DNA of 64,000 bases from Micromonospora matsumotoense (GCF_900091525.1 NZ_FMCU01000002.1:620001-684000), one strand, 5' to 3'; counted from the stretch's first letter, positions 41,925 to 50,883 are shown. Notes: generated by a model not told the origin, from the letters alone. Translations and numbers: made by a program.

Positions 41925-42312
41925 TGCGCCCCTCCCTCCCCGGCATGATCCGCCGACCGGCCGACCCCCTGAACATAGGCCAGCGCGGCGGAGGATGCGA
42001 CCCGAGCGCGAGGATCTCTGCGCACCGACACGACGCCGCCCCCCGACCCGGACGGGTCGGGGGGCGGCGGCAGAGCGTCGGTGTGCATGTCGCCTCTCGG
42101 CGCGTGGCGCAACGCGGCTCCAGCCGAACGGAACTCCGCGACGGCAATTCAGGTGAGGCCCGGGGACACTGGACACACCGACGCTCCTGCCCCCAGTTTA
42201 CCCCGCGCCGCCCCGGCCCGCCCCCGTCGCGCGCGGTCGAAAGGGTCCGGGCAGTGGCGGTTCGTCGCAAGCCGCGTACCTGAGCTGGTCGTACCGGCGT
42301 TACCCTGACACC
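41925..42312. promoter_or_regulatory. fdh leader with strong hairpin and alternative pairings
   Basis: 388 bases between fdhA and the divergent small gene. GCCGCCCCCCGACCC (42035-42049) pairs exactly with 42054-42068, a 15-pair hairpin. Around it, segment A (42019-42029) pairs with B (42077-42087). B, as GAGCGTCGGTGTG (42073-42085), is also an exact complement of C (42174-42186). Since B cannot pair with A and C together, the minus-strand leader RNA can take two folds. A good SD followed by ATG (MHTDALPPPP...) starts inside B on the minus strand. This layout fits attenuation of fdh expression, but no known riboswitch class was recognised. Confidence 0.55.
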
Positions 42313-42642
42313 ATGCAGGCCACCCTGGCGAGCACCCATCTGGCCCGACCGGGCCGCCCGGTGGTGGTGGCGCGCACCCTGGCGGAGTTGGCCGGCCCCA
42401 CCGGCGGGATGGTGGAGCTGCCGGTCCGGTTGATGTGGAGCAGCGAGCGCACCTTCGACCTGGCCGAACCGGACGATCTGCTCTGGTTGTACGAGAACGT
42501 GCTGCGGGAGACCACCCGCGCCGACGACCTGCGGGCGCTGATCGACGGGCGCACCCTGCGCCGGGTGTGGCGGCGGCTCAACCTGCCCCGGGGGGTACGC
42601 CAGGCATGGGAGAGCCGACACCGGGGCCTGCGGACCGCGTGA
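42313..42642 (+). CDS. small protein upstream of AbiEii gene, putative antitoxin
   Basis: 109 residues from ATG 42313. No SD is visible; TACCCT 7 bases before the ATG could be a -10 box for a leaderless transcript. The product has a compact N-terminal part (HLARPGRPVVVARTLAELAG, MVELPVRLMWSSERTFDLAE) and a helical, Arg-rich C-terminus (RTLRRVWRRLNLPRGVRQAW). The stop overlaps the next start (GTGA), so the pair is coupled. In AbiE systems the first gene is an antitoxin, but this protein lacks an obvious AbiEi winged helix, so the role is inferred from position. Confidence 0.65.
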   Translation: MQATLASTHLARPGRPVVVARTLAELAGPTGGMVELPVRLMWSSERTFDLAEPDDLLWLYENVLRETTRADDLRALIDGRTLRRVWRRLNLPRGVRQAWESRHRGLRTA

Positions 42643-43292
42643 CCCACCTGCACGACTTCTACCGGGAGGTCGCCCGGGTCGCGCTCACCGCGGCCGGGCC
42701 GCACCGGTTCGTGCTCGGCGGCGGGGTGGCGTGGGCGGCACACGGGCTGGTCACCCGACCCACCGAGGACGTCGACCTCTTCGCGGACGTGGAGGGGGCG
42801 GCCGAGGCGGCGGCGGAGGAGGTGTGCGCGGCGCTGGAACGGGCCGGCTACACCGTCGCGGCGGCCGACCCGGGCAGCGACCTCGGTGACCTGTTCGAGG
42901 GCTACGACCGGGACATCCGGGATTTCGTGGTCGGCCGGGACGACCGGCAGATCCGGCTCAGTCTGGCCCGGCTCGACCGGTACCGTTCACCGGTGGTGAT
43001 GGACCTCGGCCCGGTGATGGACGTCCGCGACCTGATCGCCAACAAGACCGCCGCCCTGGTCAACCGGCGGGAGGCCCGCGACTACATCGACGTGTCCGCC
43101 GCGCTGGCCCACTATCCCGTCGACGAACTGCTGACCCTGGCCCGGCAGGTGGACCCCGCGCTGGCCGACGAGGACGTCCGGGCCGCCGGCCGTTACCTGG
43201 ACCGGCTGCCGGACCGGCGGCTCGCCCGCTACGGCCTGGACCCGGCCCAGATCGCGCAGGTACGCCGCCAGCTGGCGGGCTGGCCCCGTTGA
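42639..43292 (+). CDS. AbiEii/AbiGii-type nucleotidyltransferase
   Basis: 217 residues from GTG 42639. The nucleotidyltransferase fold is marked by FVLGGGVAWAAHGLVTRPTEDVDLF: Gly-rich loop near 27-29 and metal Asp44 and Asp46. A C-terminal helical domain contains DLIANKTAALVNRREARDYIDV. AbiEii toxins act as NTP-dependent nucleotidyltransferases in phage defence or stasis; the Lys in ANKTAAL and Arg-Asp in EARDYID match that family. Translation is coupled to the 109-residue gene, giving a type IV-like two-gene unit. Confidence 0.8.
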   Translation: MTHLHDFYREVARVALTAAGPHRFVLGGGVAWAAHGLVTRPTEDVDLFADVEGAAEAAAEEVCAALERAGYTVAAADPGSDLGDLFEGYDRDIRDFVVGRDDRQIRLSLARLDRYRSPVVMDLGPVMDVRDLIANKTAALVNRREARDYIDVSAALAHYPVDELLTLARQVDPALADEDVRAAGRYLDRLPDRRLARYGLDPAQIAQVRRQLAGWPR

Positions 43293-43344
43293 CCCACCCG
43301 CCGGCCGGACCGGGGCACGCCCGACCCGGCCGGGGTGGGGCGGC

Positions 43345-44247
43345 TCACTTGGTGAACCGGCCACCGGTGACCCCGAGGATCTCCCCGGTGACGTAGCTGG
43401 ACTCCTGGGAGGCGAAGAAGACGTACGCGGGGGCCAGCTCGGCGGGCTGCCCGGCCCGGCCCAGCGGGGTGTCGGTGCCGAACTGCTTCACCTTCTCCGG
43501 CGGCATGGTCGCCGGGATCAGCGGCGTCCAGATCGGGCCCGGGGCGACCGCGTTGACCCGGATGCCCTGGTCGGCGAGCTGCGCCGCGAGACCCTTGGTG
43601 AAGTTCGCGATGCCCGCCTTGGTGGTGGCGTAGTCCAGCAGCGGCGGCGACGGGTCGAACGCCTGGATAGAGGTGGTGTTGATGATCGTCGCGCCCTCCT
43701 TCAGGTGCGGCACGGCGCTGCGGCAGAGCCAGAACATGGCGTACAGGTTGGTCTTCATCACCCGGTCGAACTGGGCGGTGCTGATCGACGTGATGCCGTC
43801 GTCCTGCGCCATCTGGTAGGCCGCGTTGTTCACCAGGATGTCCAACCCGCCGAGGTCGGTGACGGTCCGGTCGACCAGGTCACGGCAGTGCTGCTCGTCG
43901 GTCAGGTCGGTGCGTACCGCCACGCCACGCCGGCCGGCCTCCTCGATCAGCCGCACCGTCTCCCGGGCGTCGGCGTCCTCCTCCTCGTCGAGGTAGGAGA
44001 TGACCACGTCGGCGCCCTCCCGGGCGAAGGCGATCGCCACCGCCCGGCCGATGCCCGAGTCGCCGCCGGTGATCAGGGCCCGCTTGCCCGTCAACCGGTC
44101 GCTGCCCCGGTACGACGTCTCACCGTGGTCGGGCTCCGGCCCCATCCGGTCGGTCCGGCCGGGGGCCGACTGCTGCTGGGCCGGCTGGCCGTTCTGGTGG
44201 CCGTACTGCTCGGTGGGGTCCTGCGGGGTGTACTGGTCCTGGCTCAC
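43345..44247 (-). CDS. SDR-family oxidoreductase, YghA/general-stress type
   Basis: 300 residues from GTG 44247 with AGGGAG before it; the longer frame to 44652 is unlikely. A 45-residue Gln/Pro-rich N-terminal tail (QYTPQDPTEQYGHQNGQPAQ) precedes the Rossmann domain: ALITGGDSGIGRAVA, VNNAA, NTTSIQAFDPSPPLLDYATTKAG (catalytic Ser, Tyr-x3-Lys). The tail and the ESSYVTGEILGVTGG end are typical of YghA/YdaD stress SDRs, which are NADP-linked with unclear substrate. It is divergent from the secreted nucleotidase. Confidence 0.87.
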   Translation of the reverse strand: MSQDQYTPQDPTEQYGHQNGQPAQQQSAPGRTDRMGPEPDHGETSYRGSDRLTGKRALITGGDSGIGRAVAIAFAREGADVVISYLDEEEDADARETVRLIEEAGRRGVAVRTDLTDEQHCRDLVDRTVTDLGGLDILVNNAAYQMAQDDGITSISTAQFDRVMKTNLYAMFWLCRSAVPHLKEGATIINTTSIQAFDPSPPLLDYATTKAGIANFTKGLAAQLADQGIRVNAVAPGPIWTPLIPATMPPEKVKQFGTDTPLGRAGQPAELAPAYVFFASQESSYVTGEILGVTGGRFTK

Positions 44248-44482
44248 CGTGCTGCTCCCTGCCTGGTGTGGTGCGTTCCGGGTCCCTGGCTGACCTACCC
44301 CGACCGGTACGCCGGAAACAACAGTCGTGGGGCCCGGCGGTTGACCCGGAGGGGACAGCAGGATGACCGGTGGGGTCGATGTGGTGAAGCACCCTCGACC
44401 ACTGTGGCGGGAGTGACGGCTGGTCGTTATGGTGCGCAACGGCGCCCCACGAGGCGCGTCCACCCCCGATGAAGGGCACCTC

Positions 44483-46285
44483 ATGACCTCCTCCTCCGGC
44501 GCCTCGCGCCGCCAGGTGCTGGCCGTCGCCGCCGCCGCGGCGACCGCCCCGCTGATCGCCGGCGCGCCCGCCCAGGCGGCCGAGCGGAAGGGCCCGCAGG
44601 GTGCGAAGACCTGGGACCTGACCGTCCTGGGCACCTCGGACACCCACGGCAACGTCTACAACTGGGACTACTACCGCGACGCCGAGTTCGACGACAGCAA
44701 GCACAACGACGTCGGCATCGCCAAGCTGGCCACCCTGGTCAACCAGATCCGCGCCGAGCGCCGGGGCCGGGCCACCCTGGTCCTCGACGCCGGCGACACC
44801 ATCCAGGGCACCCCGCTGGCCACGTACTACGCCAAGCAGGAGCCGATCACCACCACCGGCGCGACGCACCCGATGGCCCGGGCGATGAACATCCTGCGGT
44901 ACGACGCCGTGACGCTGGGCAACCACGAGTTCAACTACGGCCTGCCGCTGCTGGCGACCTGGATCGACCAACTGGGCTTCCCGGCGCTGGCCGCGAACGC
45001 GGTGAACGCCCGGACCGGCAAGCCGGCCTTCCGGCCGTTCGTGCTCAAGCGGGTGCGGCTCGGTGGGCCCGGGACGCCGACACTGACGGTGGGCATCCTC
45101 GGCCTGACCAACCCCGGGGTGGCCATCTGGGACAAGGGCAACGTCGAAGGCAAACTGGTCTTCCCGGGCATGGTGGAGACCGCTGCCAAGTGGGTGCCGA
45201 TCATGCGGCAGCGGGGCGCGGACCTGGTCATCATCTCCGCCCACGGTGGCGACAGCGGCACCTCCAGCTACGGCCCGGAGCTGCCGAACGAGAACCCGGT
45301 CGCGCTGATCGCCCAGCAGGTCCCCGGCATCGACGCGATCCTCTTCGGCCACGCCCACAACGAGGTGGTGGAGAAGTTCGTGACCAACACCGCCACCGGA
45401 GCGCAGGTGCTCACCGCCGAGCCGTCCAAGTGGGGCCAGCGGCTCACCCGGATGGACTTCACCCTGGCCCGGGAGCGGGGCCACTGGAAGGTCGTCGGCA
45501 AGGGCGCCACCATGCTCAACACCAACACCGTGGTCGAGGACCCCCGGGTGCTCGCCGCCGTCCGGCGTCAGCACGCCAAGACCGTCGGCTACGTCAACAC
45601 GGTGGTCGCCCGGTCCACGCAGGAGTTGTCCGCCGCCGAGTCACGCTACCGGGACACCCCGATCCTGGACTTCATCAACCACGTCCAGACCGAGGTGGTC
45701 ACCGCCGCGCTGGCCGGCACCCCGTCCGGGTCGCTGCCGGTGCTGTCGATCGCCGCGCCGTTCAGCCGTACCGCCGTGTTCCCGCAGGGCGACGTGCGTA
45801 TCCGCGACGTCGCCGGGCTGTACGTCTACGACAACACCCTGGAGGCGGTGGTGCTCACCGGCGCCGAGGTGAAGGCGTACCTGGAGTTCTCGGCGAAGTA
45901 CTTCACCACCCTGCCGGTCGGCGCACCGGTCGACCCGGCGACCATCAGCGACCCGGGCGTCCCGGACTACAACTACGACGTGTTCTCCGGCGTCGACTAC
46001 GACATCGACATCTCCCGGCCGGTCGGCCAGCGGATCACCCGGCTCGTGCTGCCCGGCACCGACACCCCGGTCGCCGCCGACGCCCGGTTCGTCGTCGCGG
46101 TGAACAACTACCGGCGCAGCGGCGGCGGGAACTTCCCCGGCATCGTCAAGACCCAGGTCTACAACGCGCAGCAGGAGATCCGCCAACTGCTGATCGACTG
46201 GGCGCAGGCCCGGGGCACCATCGACCCGGCCGACTTCTTCGTGCCGAACTGGCGGCTGGTCCGCGCGGGCGTGCCGGTCTTCTGA
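44483..46285 (+). CDS. secreted 5'-nucleotidase/2',3'-cyclic phosphodiesterase
   Basis: 600 residues from ATG 44483 with AAGGG before it; the longer frame from 44429 has no SD. Residues 1-32 are a Tat signal (SRRQVLAVAAAA ... APAQA). The calcineurin-like domain has LGTSDTHGNVYNWDYY, VLDAGDTIQGTPLA, LGNHEFNYG, IISAHGGD and FGHAHNE, giving the two-metal site. The C-terminal 5'-nucleotidase domain (about 380-600) ends with VAVNNYRRSGGGNFPG. It should dephosphorylate nucleotides outside the cell to recover phosphate, and may work with PhoD further along. Confidence 0.9.
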   Translation: MTSSSGASRRQVLAVAAAAATAPLIAGAPAQAAERKGPQGAKTWDLTVLGTSDTHGNVYNWDYYRDAEFDDSKHNDVGIAKLATLVNQIRAERRGRATLVLDAGDTIQGTPLATYYAKQEPITTTGATHPMARAMNILRYDAVTLGNHEFNYGLPLLATWIDQLGFPALAANAVNARTGKPAFRPFVLKRVRLGGPGTPTLTVGILGLTNPGVAIWDKGNVEGKLVFPGMVETAAKWVPIMRQRGADLVIISAHGGDSGTSSYGPELPNENPVALIAQQVPGIDAILFGHAHNEVVEKFVTNTATGAQVLTAEPSKWGQRLTRMDFTLARERGHWKVVGKGATMLNTNTVVEDPRVLAAVRRQHAKTVGYVNTVVARSTQELSAAESRYRDTPILDFINHVQTEVVTAALAGTPSGSLPVLSIAAPFSRTAVFPQGDVRIRDVAGLYVYDNTLEAVVLTGAEVKAYLEFSAKYFTTLPVGAPVDPATISDPGVPDYNYDVFSGVDYDIDISRPVGQRITRLVLPGTDTPVAADARFVVAVNNYRRSGGGNFPGIVKTQVYNAQQEIRQLLIDWAQARGTIDPADFFVPNWRLVRAGVPVF

Positions 46286-46302
46286 GCGCACGGGTAGCCG
46301 GG

Positions 46303-46344
46303 TCGGGTGGGCGCGTCGCCGCGCGCAGCGGTGCGCCCACCCGA
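46303..46344. terminator. hairpin terminator after the nucleotidase
   Basis: TCGGGTGGGCGC (46303-46314) pairs exactly with GCGCCCACCCGA (46333-46344), a 12-pair stem with an 18-base loop. It lies between two convergent stop codons (46285 and 46362). Confidence 0.7.
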
Positions 46345-46361
46345 CGGGGCCCGCCGACCGT

Positions 46362-46547
46362 TCAGCCGCCCGCGCGGGAGTCCTGCTCGTACTGGCCGGG
46401 GGTCGGGTCGGGACTGAACCGGGGTGGCTCGGTCTCGGTCGACGCCACCCGGTCCTCGGGGCGGACCGGCGGCGGCAACTCGCCGAAGCGCACGTGCCGC
46501 AGGAACGCGTGCTGCTCGTCGGTGAACGATGCGGTGGGTTCGCTCAT
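46362..46547 (-). CDS. small acidic protein of unknown function
   Basis: 61 residues from ATG 46547 (MSEPTASFTDEQHAFLRHVR). Likely a short helix followed by a disordered Pro/Glu-rich tail. No SD is visible, so a leaderless start is possible. It is divergent from the alcohol dehydrogenase gene with 78 bases between starts. Confidence 0.5.
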   Translation of the reverse strand: MSEPTASFTDEQHAFLRHVRFGELPPPVRPEDRVASTETEPPRFSPDPTPGQYEQDSRAGG

Positions 46548-46625
46548 GACTCGTATTGTGCGCCCGGCATCAAGGCTGGCGGGAGGGGTAAGCGCGCGGT
46601 GGCGTCGGCGACGAGAGGACGAGAC

Positions 46626-47660
46626 ATGCGCGCGGTACGGATGACCGCTCCCGGGGTGCTCGAACAGGTGGAGGTGCCGACCCCGACGCCCGGCCCCGGC
46701 GAGGTGCTGGTACGCGTCGGCGCGGTCGGCGCCTGCCACTCCGACCTGCACATCCTCGACGCCGGGCCGGGGGTCTTCCCCACCCCGCTCACCCTCGGCC
46801 ACGAGATCGCCGGCACCGTGGACACGGTCGGCGACGGGATCACCGGATGGTCCGCCGGTGACCGGGTCGCCGTCTACGGGATCATCGGCTGCGGCACCTG
46901 CCGGGGCTGCCTGCGGGGCCGGGAGAACCAGTGCCGGAAAGTGCCCGTGGGTGGCATCGGGCTCAGCCGCGACGGAGGGCTGGCCGAGTACGTGCTGGTG
47001 CCCGCCTCCCGGCTGCTGCCCATCGGCGATCTGGCGGTGACCCAGGCGGCGCCGCTGACCGACGCCGGGCTGACCCCGTACCACGCGATCGCGCTGGCCC
47101 GGCCGGCGTTGCGGCCCGGGACGTCCTGCGTGGTGATCGGCATCGGTGGGCTGGGGCACATGGCGGTGCAGATCCTCGCCGCCACCACCACCGTGCGGAT
47201 CATCGCGGTGGACAGCAACGTGGCGGCCCTGGACCTGGCCACCCGGATGGGCGCGCACCACGTGGTGCCGGCCGGCCCGGACACGGTCGACCGGATCCGG
47301 GAACTCGTCGGCCCCACGCCGGACGGCGCCGACGTGGTCCTCGACTGCGTCGGGGTGGACGCCACCCTCACCACCGCCCGCACCGTCGTGGCCACCGGTG
47401 GCCGGCTGCTGCTGGTGGGCCTGGGCGGCGGCACCCTGCCGGTGCGGCCGGTCGCCGACGAACCACCCACCGTGCCGTTCGAGACCAGCGTCGAGGTCCC
47501 CTTCTGGGGCACCCGGGCCGAGTTGCAGGAGGTGATCGCCCTCAGTCGGGACGGGCTGCTCACCGCCGACGTGCAGACCTTCCCGCTGGAGCGCGCCCCG
47601 GAGGCGTACGACCTGCTGCGCGCGGGCGAGATCCACGGCCGCGCGGTGATCGTGCCCTGA
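46626..47660 (+). CDS. zinc-dependent alcohol dehydrogenase (MDR family)
   Basis: 344 residues from ATG 46626 with GAGAGGACGAG before it. Catalytic zinc ligands are Cys in GACHSDLH, His and Glu in TLGHEIAG, and a later Cys/Asp; structural zinc Cys4 is CGTCRGCLRGRENQC. The NAD loop is GIGGLGHMAVQIL followed by AVDSN, where the acidic Asp favours NAD. The size is normal. Such enzymes oxidise primary or secondary alcohols; the substrate is not evident. The gene ends 14 bases from the convergent reductase gene. Confidence 0.88.
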   Translation: MRAVRMTAPGVLEQVEVPTPTPGPGEVLVRVGAVGACHSDLHILDAGPGVFPTPLTLGHEIAGTVDTVGDGITGWSAGDRVAVYGIIGCGTCRGCLRGRENQCRKVPVGGIGLSRDGGLAEYVLVPASRLLPIGDLAVTQAAPLTDAGLTPYHAIALARPALRPGTSCVVIGIGGLGHMAVQILAATTTVRIIAVDSNVAALDLATRMGAHHVVPAGPDTVDRIRELVGPTPDGADVVLDCVGVDATLTTARTVVATGGRLLLVGLGGGTLPVRPVADEPPTVPFETSVEVPFWGTRAELQEVIALSRDGLLTADVQTFPLERAPEAYDLLRAGEIHGRAVIVP

Positions 47661-47674
47661 TCGCCGAAGCGGGG

Positions 47675-48835
47675 TCAGCGGGCGGGCGCGGGGGCCTGCG
47701 GCCGCCCGCGCCGGGTGGACGGCCGGTCCAGCAGGGCCAGCGCCGCGCGCACCGACCCCCGGTCCAGGGTCCGGTCGAAGCTCGACCGGCCCTGGCAGAA
47801 CCGGACGAACATCGCCCAGCCGACCGGGGTCGCCAGGAAGGCGTGGCACACCGCGGGGCGACGGGCGAAGACCTCCAGCAACCGGTGCCCGGCGCGCATC
47901 GACGGCACCAGGCGCTCGTGCACCTCCCGGGGGTAACGGTCCAGGTCACCGGCGGCGACCGCCGCACCCGCAAGCGTCCCGGACCGCAGCGCGTAGCTGA
48001 TCCCCTCCCGGGTCCACGGCTCCAGCAGGCCGGCCGCGTCACCGGCCACCAGTACCCGGCCGTGGCGCAGCGGCGCGTCGTCGGCCCGGCAGCGGGTCAG
48101 GTGCCCGGAGTCGTGCGCGGCGGCCACCCCGGCCAGACCCAGCCGGTCCAGCAGGTCCCGCAGGTAGGCCCGGGTCCGGTCGCCCTCACCCCGGGCGCCG
48201 ATCACCCCGACGGTGAGCACGTCCCCCTTGGGGAAGACCCAGCCGTACGCGCCGGGGAACGGGCCCCAGTCCAGCAGCAGCCGCCCCCGCCAGCGGGCCG
48301 CCTCCGCGGGTGACACCGGCAGCTCCCGCTCCAGGCCCAGATCCACCTGGCGGAACCGGACGCCCACGTGCCGGGCGGTCACCCCGGCGGAACCGTCCGC
48401 CCCGATCACCGTGCGGGCGGTGAGGGTGGTGCCGTCGGCCAGTCGGACGCGTACCCCGTCGGGGTCCTGGTCGAGCGCGCGGACGGCGACGCCCTCGCGG
48501 ACCTCGGCCCCGGCGGACACCGCCGCCGCGCGCAGCCGGTCGTCGAACTCGTCGCGGCGCACCATGGTCACCAGCGGTGTGCCGTGCCGGCGGGTGAAGC
48601 CCCACCGGCCGTCCCGGGTGAAGGTGACCCGCTCGACCCGGTCGTGCGCCGGCACCTCGATCCGACCGGCCACCATCGACAGCGAGGTGCCGATCAGGCC
48701 GCCTCCGCAGGTCTTGTAGCGGGGGTGCACCGCCCGGTCCAGCACCAGCGTCCGCACCCCGGCCGCCGCGGCCTCCCGGGCCGCGCTGAGTCCGGCCGGC
48801 CCGGCGCCGACCACCACGAGATCCCAGATGATCAT
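47675..48835 (-). CDS. geranylgeranyl reductase-family FAD oxidoreductase
   Basis: 386 residues from ATG 48835; longer frames overlap the divergent promoter. It belongs to the p-hydroxybenzoate hydroxylase-like flavoprotein fold: VVVGAGPAGLSAAREAA at the start, RYKTCGGGL (the GGR active-site Cys motif), GADGSAG, and VAGDAAGLLEPWTREGISYA. Family members saturate isoprenoid chains of quinones or lipids using NAD(P)H or reduced ferredoxin. In actinobacteria one copy serves menaquinone. The link to isoprenoids is from the family, not from neighbours. Confidence 0.85.
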   Translation of the reverse strand: MIIWDLVVVGAGPAGLSAAREAAAAGVRTLVLDRAVHPRYKTCGGGLIGTSLSMVAGRIEVPAHDRVERVTFTRDGRWGFTRRHGTPLVTMVRRDEFDDRLRAAAVSAGAEVREGVAVRALDQDPDGVRVRLADGTTLTARTVIGADGSAGVTARHVGVRFRQVDLGLERELPVSPAEAARWRGRLLLDWGPFPGAYGWVFPKGDVLTVGVIGARGEGDRTRAYLRDLLDRLGLAGVAAAHDSGHLTRCRADDAPLRHGRVLVAGDAAGLLEPWTREGISYALRSGTLAGAAVAAGDLDRYPREVHERLVPSMRAGHRLLEVFARRPAVCHAFLATPVGWAMFVRFCQGRSSFDRTLDRGSVRAALALLDRPSTRRGRPQAPAPAR

Positions 48836-48975
48836 GCCGGTCAGCCTAGGGCACCCGACCCCGCGCCGAGGCGCACGACCGGCCGTCCGGCAGGCATTGT
48901 CGGGTGACCAGTGGGTAAACCGCGCCACCCGGGCCGCCCGACCGGCCGGGCCGGGGTCACGGCAAGGAGGGCACC

Positions 48976-49212
48976 ATGCAGCAGGTACGTCTGTCGGAGG
49001 CCGAGGTACGCGTCTACGAGGCGGTGACCGTGCTGGAGACCCGCGGTCAGGTGCCGTACCCGGACCTGATCGCCGAGGAGGCGGGGCTGGCCGAGCAGGA
49101 CGTGCACGCGCCCCTGCACCAGCTCACCGAGAAGGGTCTGCTGCACCGCGAGGACTCGCCGCTGGCCGGGCTGGACTTCGGTCCGCGCTGGTGTGCCCGC
49201 CAGCCGGCGTGA
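48976..49212 (+). CDS. small winged-helix-like protein
   Basis: 78 residues from ATG 48976 with AAGGAGGG 6 bases before. The predicted order helix-helix-helix-strand (VRVYEAVTVLETRGQVPYPD, IAEEAGLAEQDVHAPLHQLT, EKGLLHRED) matches a short MarR/DtxR-like winged helix without an effector domain. It may be an autonomous DNA-binding protein. No target is suggested. Confidence 0.68.
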   Translation: MQQVRLSEAEVRVYEAVTVLETRGQVPYPDLIAEEAGLAEQDVHAPLHQLTEKGLLHREDSPLAGLDFGPRWCARQPA

Positions 49213-49285
49213 GCGTCGGGCCGCCCCGCCGGGCCGCCGGCTCCCGGGCCGGTTCGCACCGGCGGCACCCGGGTAGCGCTGTGGC

Positions 49286-50782
49286 ATGCCCGATCACCGG
49301 TCCGTACGGGATCATCGGTCCGTGCCCGATCGCCGTCACACGCCTGATCGCCCGTCCGTGGTGACGCCGCCGACGGACGACCGACGACGCTGGCGCGCCC
49401 TCGGGGTCGGCCTGGTCGCGGCGTTCATGACGCTGCTGGACGTCAGCATCGTCAACGTCGCCATCCCGTCGATGGACCGGTCGCTGCAGGCCAGCCCGAG
49501 CGACCTGCAGTGGGTGCTGTCCGGGTATGCGCTGACCTTCGGGCTGGTCCTGGTGCCGGCCGGCCGGTTCGGCGACGCCCGGGGCCGGCGCAACGCCTTC
49601 GTGCTCGGGGTCGCCCTGTTCACCGTCACCAGCGCGCTGGCCGGGCTGGCCCAGTCCCCCACCTGGCTGGTCGCCGCCCGGCTCCTGCAGGGCGCCGCCG
49701 CCGGGGTGGTCAACCCCCAGGTGACCGGCCTGATCCAGCAGCTGTTCCGGGGCGCGGAGCGGGGTCGCGCGTTCGGCCTGCTCGGCGCGGTCATCGGCAT
49801 CTCCACCGCCGTCGGCCCGCTGCTGGGCGGCCTGCTCATCCAACTCGGCGGCGAGGACCACGGCTGGCGGTGGGTGTTCTTCGTGAACGTGCCGGTGGGG
49901 GTGGTCGCCGTACTGCTCGGCTGGCGGCTGCTGCCGACCCGGGCCGCCGGCCGACTCGACCGGCACCGGCTCGACCCGGTCGGGGTGCTGCTGCTCGGGG
50001 TCGGCGTGACGCTCCTGCTGCTGCCGCTGGTGCAGCGGGAACAGTGGCCCAGCCCGTGGAAGTGGGCGCTGATCCCGGCCGGGCTGGTCGTCCTGGTCGC
50101 CTTCGGCCTCTGGGAGCGCTGCTTCGGCCGCACCCGGACACCGCTGTTCGACCTGGCACTGTTCCGGTTGCGGTCGTACACCATCGGCGCGGTGATCGCG
50201 CTCATCTACTTCGGCGGCTTCACCGCGATCTTCTTCATCTTCACCCTCTACCTCCAGAACGGCCTCGGCTACCGCGCCCTGACCGCCGGCCTCGCGATCA
50301 CCCCGTTCGCCCTCGGCTCGGCGCTCGCCGCCGCCCTCGGTGGCCGGCTGGTCAACCGGTACGGCCGCCCGCTGGTCGCGATCGGGCTGGTCCTGGTGCT
50401 GGTCGGCCTCGGTGGGGTGGTGTTCGTGCTGCGCGGCGACCCGCACGGCGCGATCCCGCTGCTCACCGCGCTGCCGCTGCTGCTCGCCGGGCTCGGCAGC
50501 GGCCTGGTGATCACCCCGAACCAGACGTTGACCCTGTCCGAGGTGCCGGTGCCGCAGGCGGGCAGCGCGGCCGGGATGTTGCAGACCGGGCAGCGGATCG
50601 GTTCGGCCGCCGGCATCGCCGCCGTCGGTGCGCTGTTCTTCTCGTCGCTGGCCGGCACCGGCGACCAGTGGTCCACCGCGTTCCGGCACTCCCTGCTGCT
50701 GGCCATGGGCATCGTCACACTGGCGCTGGTCGCCGCGGCGGTCGACATCGCCCTGAACCACCGTGCCGCGCACCGCCACTGA
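49286..50782 (+). CDS. MFS drug transporter, DHA2 (EmrB/QacA) type
   Basis: 498 residues as read from ATG 49286, but the first 25 codons are an 18-base repeat (see repeat), so GTG 49361 is a possible true start. Fourteen membrane helices are expected. Motifs: FMTLLDVSIVNVAIPSMDRS, WVLSGYALTFGLVLVPAGRF, GRFGDARGRRNAFVLG (motif A), GAVIGISTAVGPLLGGLL (motif C). It should export drugs or dyes by proton antiport. No regulator gene adjoins it apart from the small winged-helix protein 73 bases upstream. Confidence 0.87.
   Translation: MPDHRSVRDHRSVPDRRHTPDRPSVVTPPTDDRRRWRALGVGLVAAFMTLLDVSIVNVAIPSMDRSLQASPSDLQWVLSGYALTFGLVLVPAGRFGDARGRRNAFVLGVALFTVTSALAGLAQSPTWLVAARLLQGAAAGVVNPQVTGLIQQLFRGAERGRAFGLLGAVIGISTAVGPLLGGLLIQLGGEDHGWRWVFFVNVPVGVVAVLLGWRLLPTRAAGRLDRHRLDPVGVLLLGVGVTLLLLPLVQREQWPSPWKWALIPAGLVVLVAFGLWERCFGRTRTPLFDLALFRLRSYTIGAVIALIYFGGFTAIFFIFTLYLQNGLGYRALTAGLAITPFALGSALAAALGGRLVNRYGRPLVAIGLVLVLVGLGGVVFVLRGDPHGAIPLLTALPLLLAGLGSGLVITPNQTLTLSEVPVPQAGSAAGMLQTGQRIGSAAGIAAVGALFFSSLAGTGDQWSTAFRHSLLLAMGIVTLALVAAAVDIALNHRAAHRH
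49289..49360 (+). repeat. four 18-base tandem repeats at the start of the MFS gene
   Basis: Four degenerate 18-base units (49289-49306, 49307-49324, 49325-49342, 49343-49360) encode PDHRSV, RDHRSV, PDRRHT and PDRPSV in the assigned frame. Units share the GATC-N-CCG-TCCGT core. They sit between the ATG at 49286 and a GTG at 49361, and may be part of the coding region or of the leader. Confidence 0.65.
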
Positions 50783-50883
50783 GGCTGCTGTCCACCGGCA
50801 TCGCCAACCGCAGGGGAACCGTCGGCGAACACTCACCGCACGGGGCTGCGGACACACCGCAACAACCGGTAGACACATAGACC

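Noticed and set aside
41355..42176. Separate gene ending at the UGA before fdhA
   Set aside because: It is the N-terminal part of the formate dehydrogenase; the Fe-S motif, SECIS hairpin and downstream frame show UGA is read as selenocysteine.
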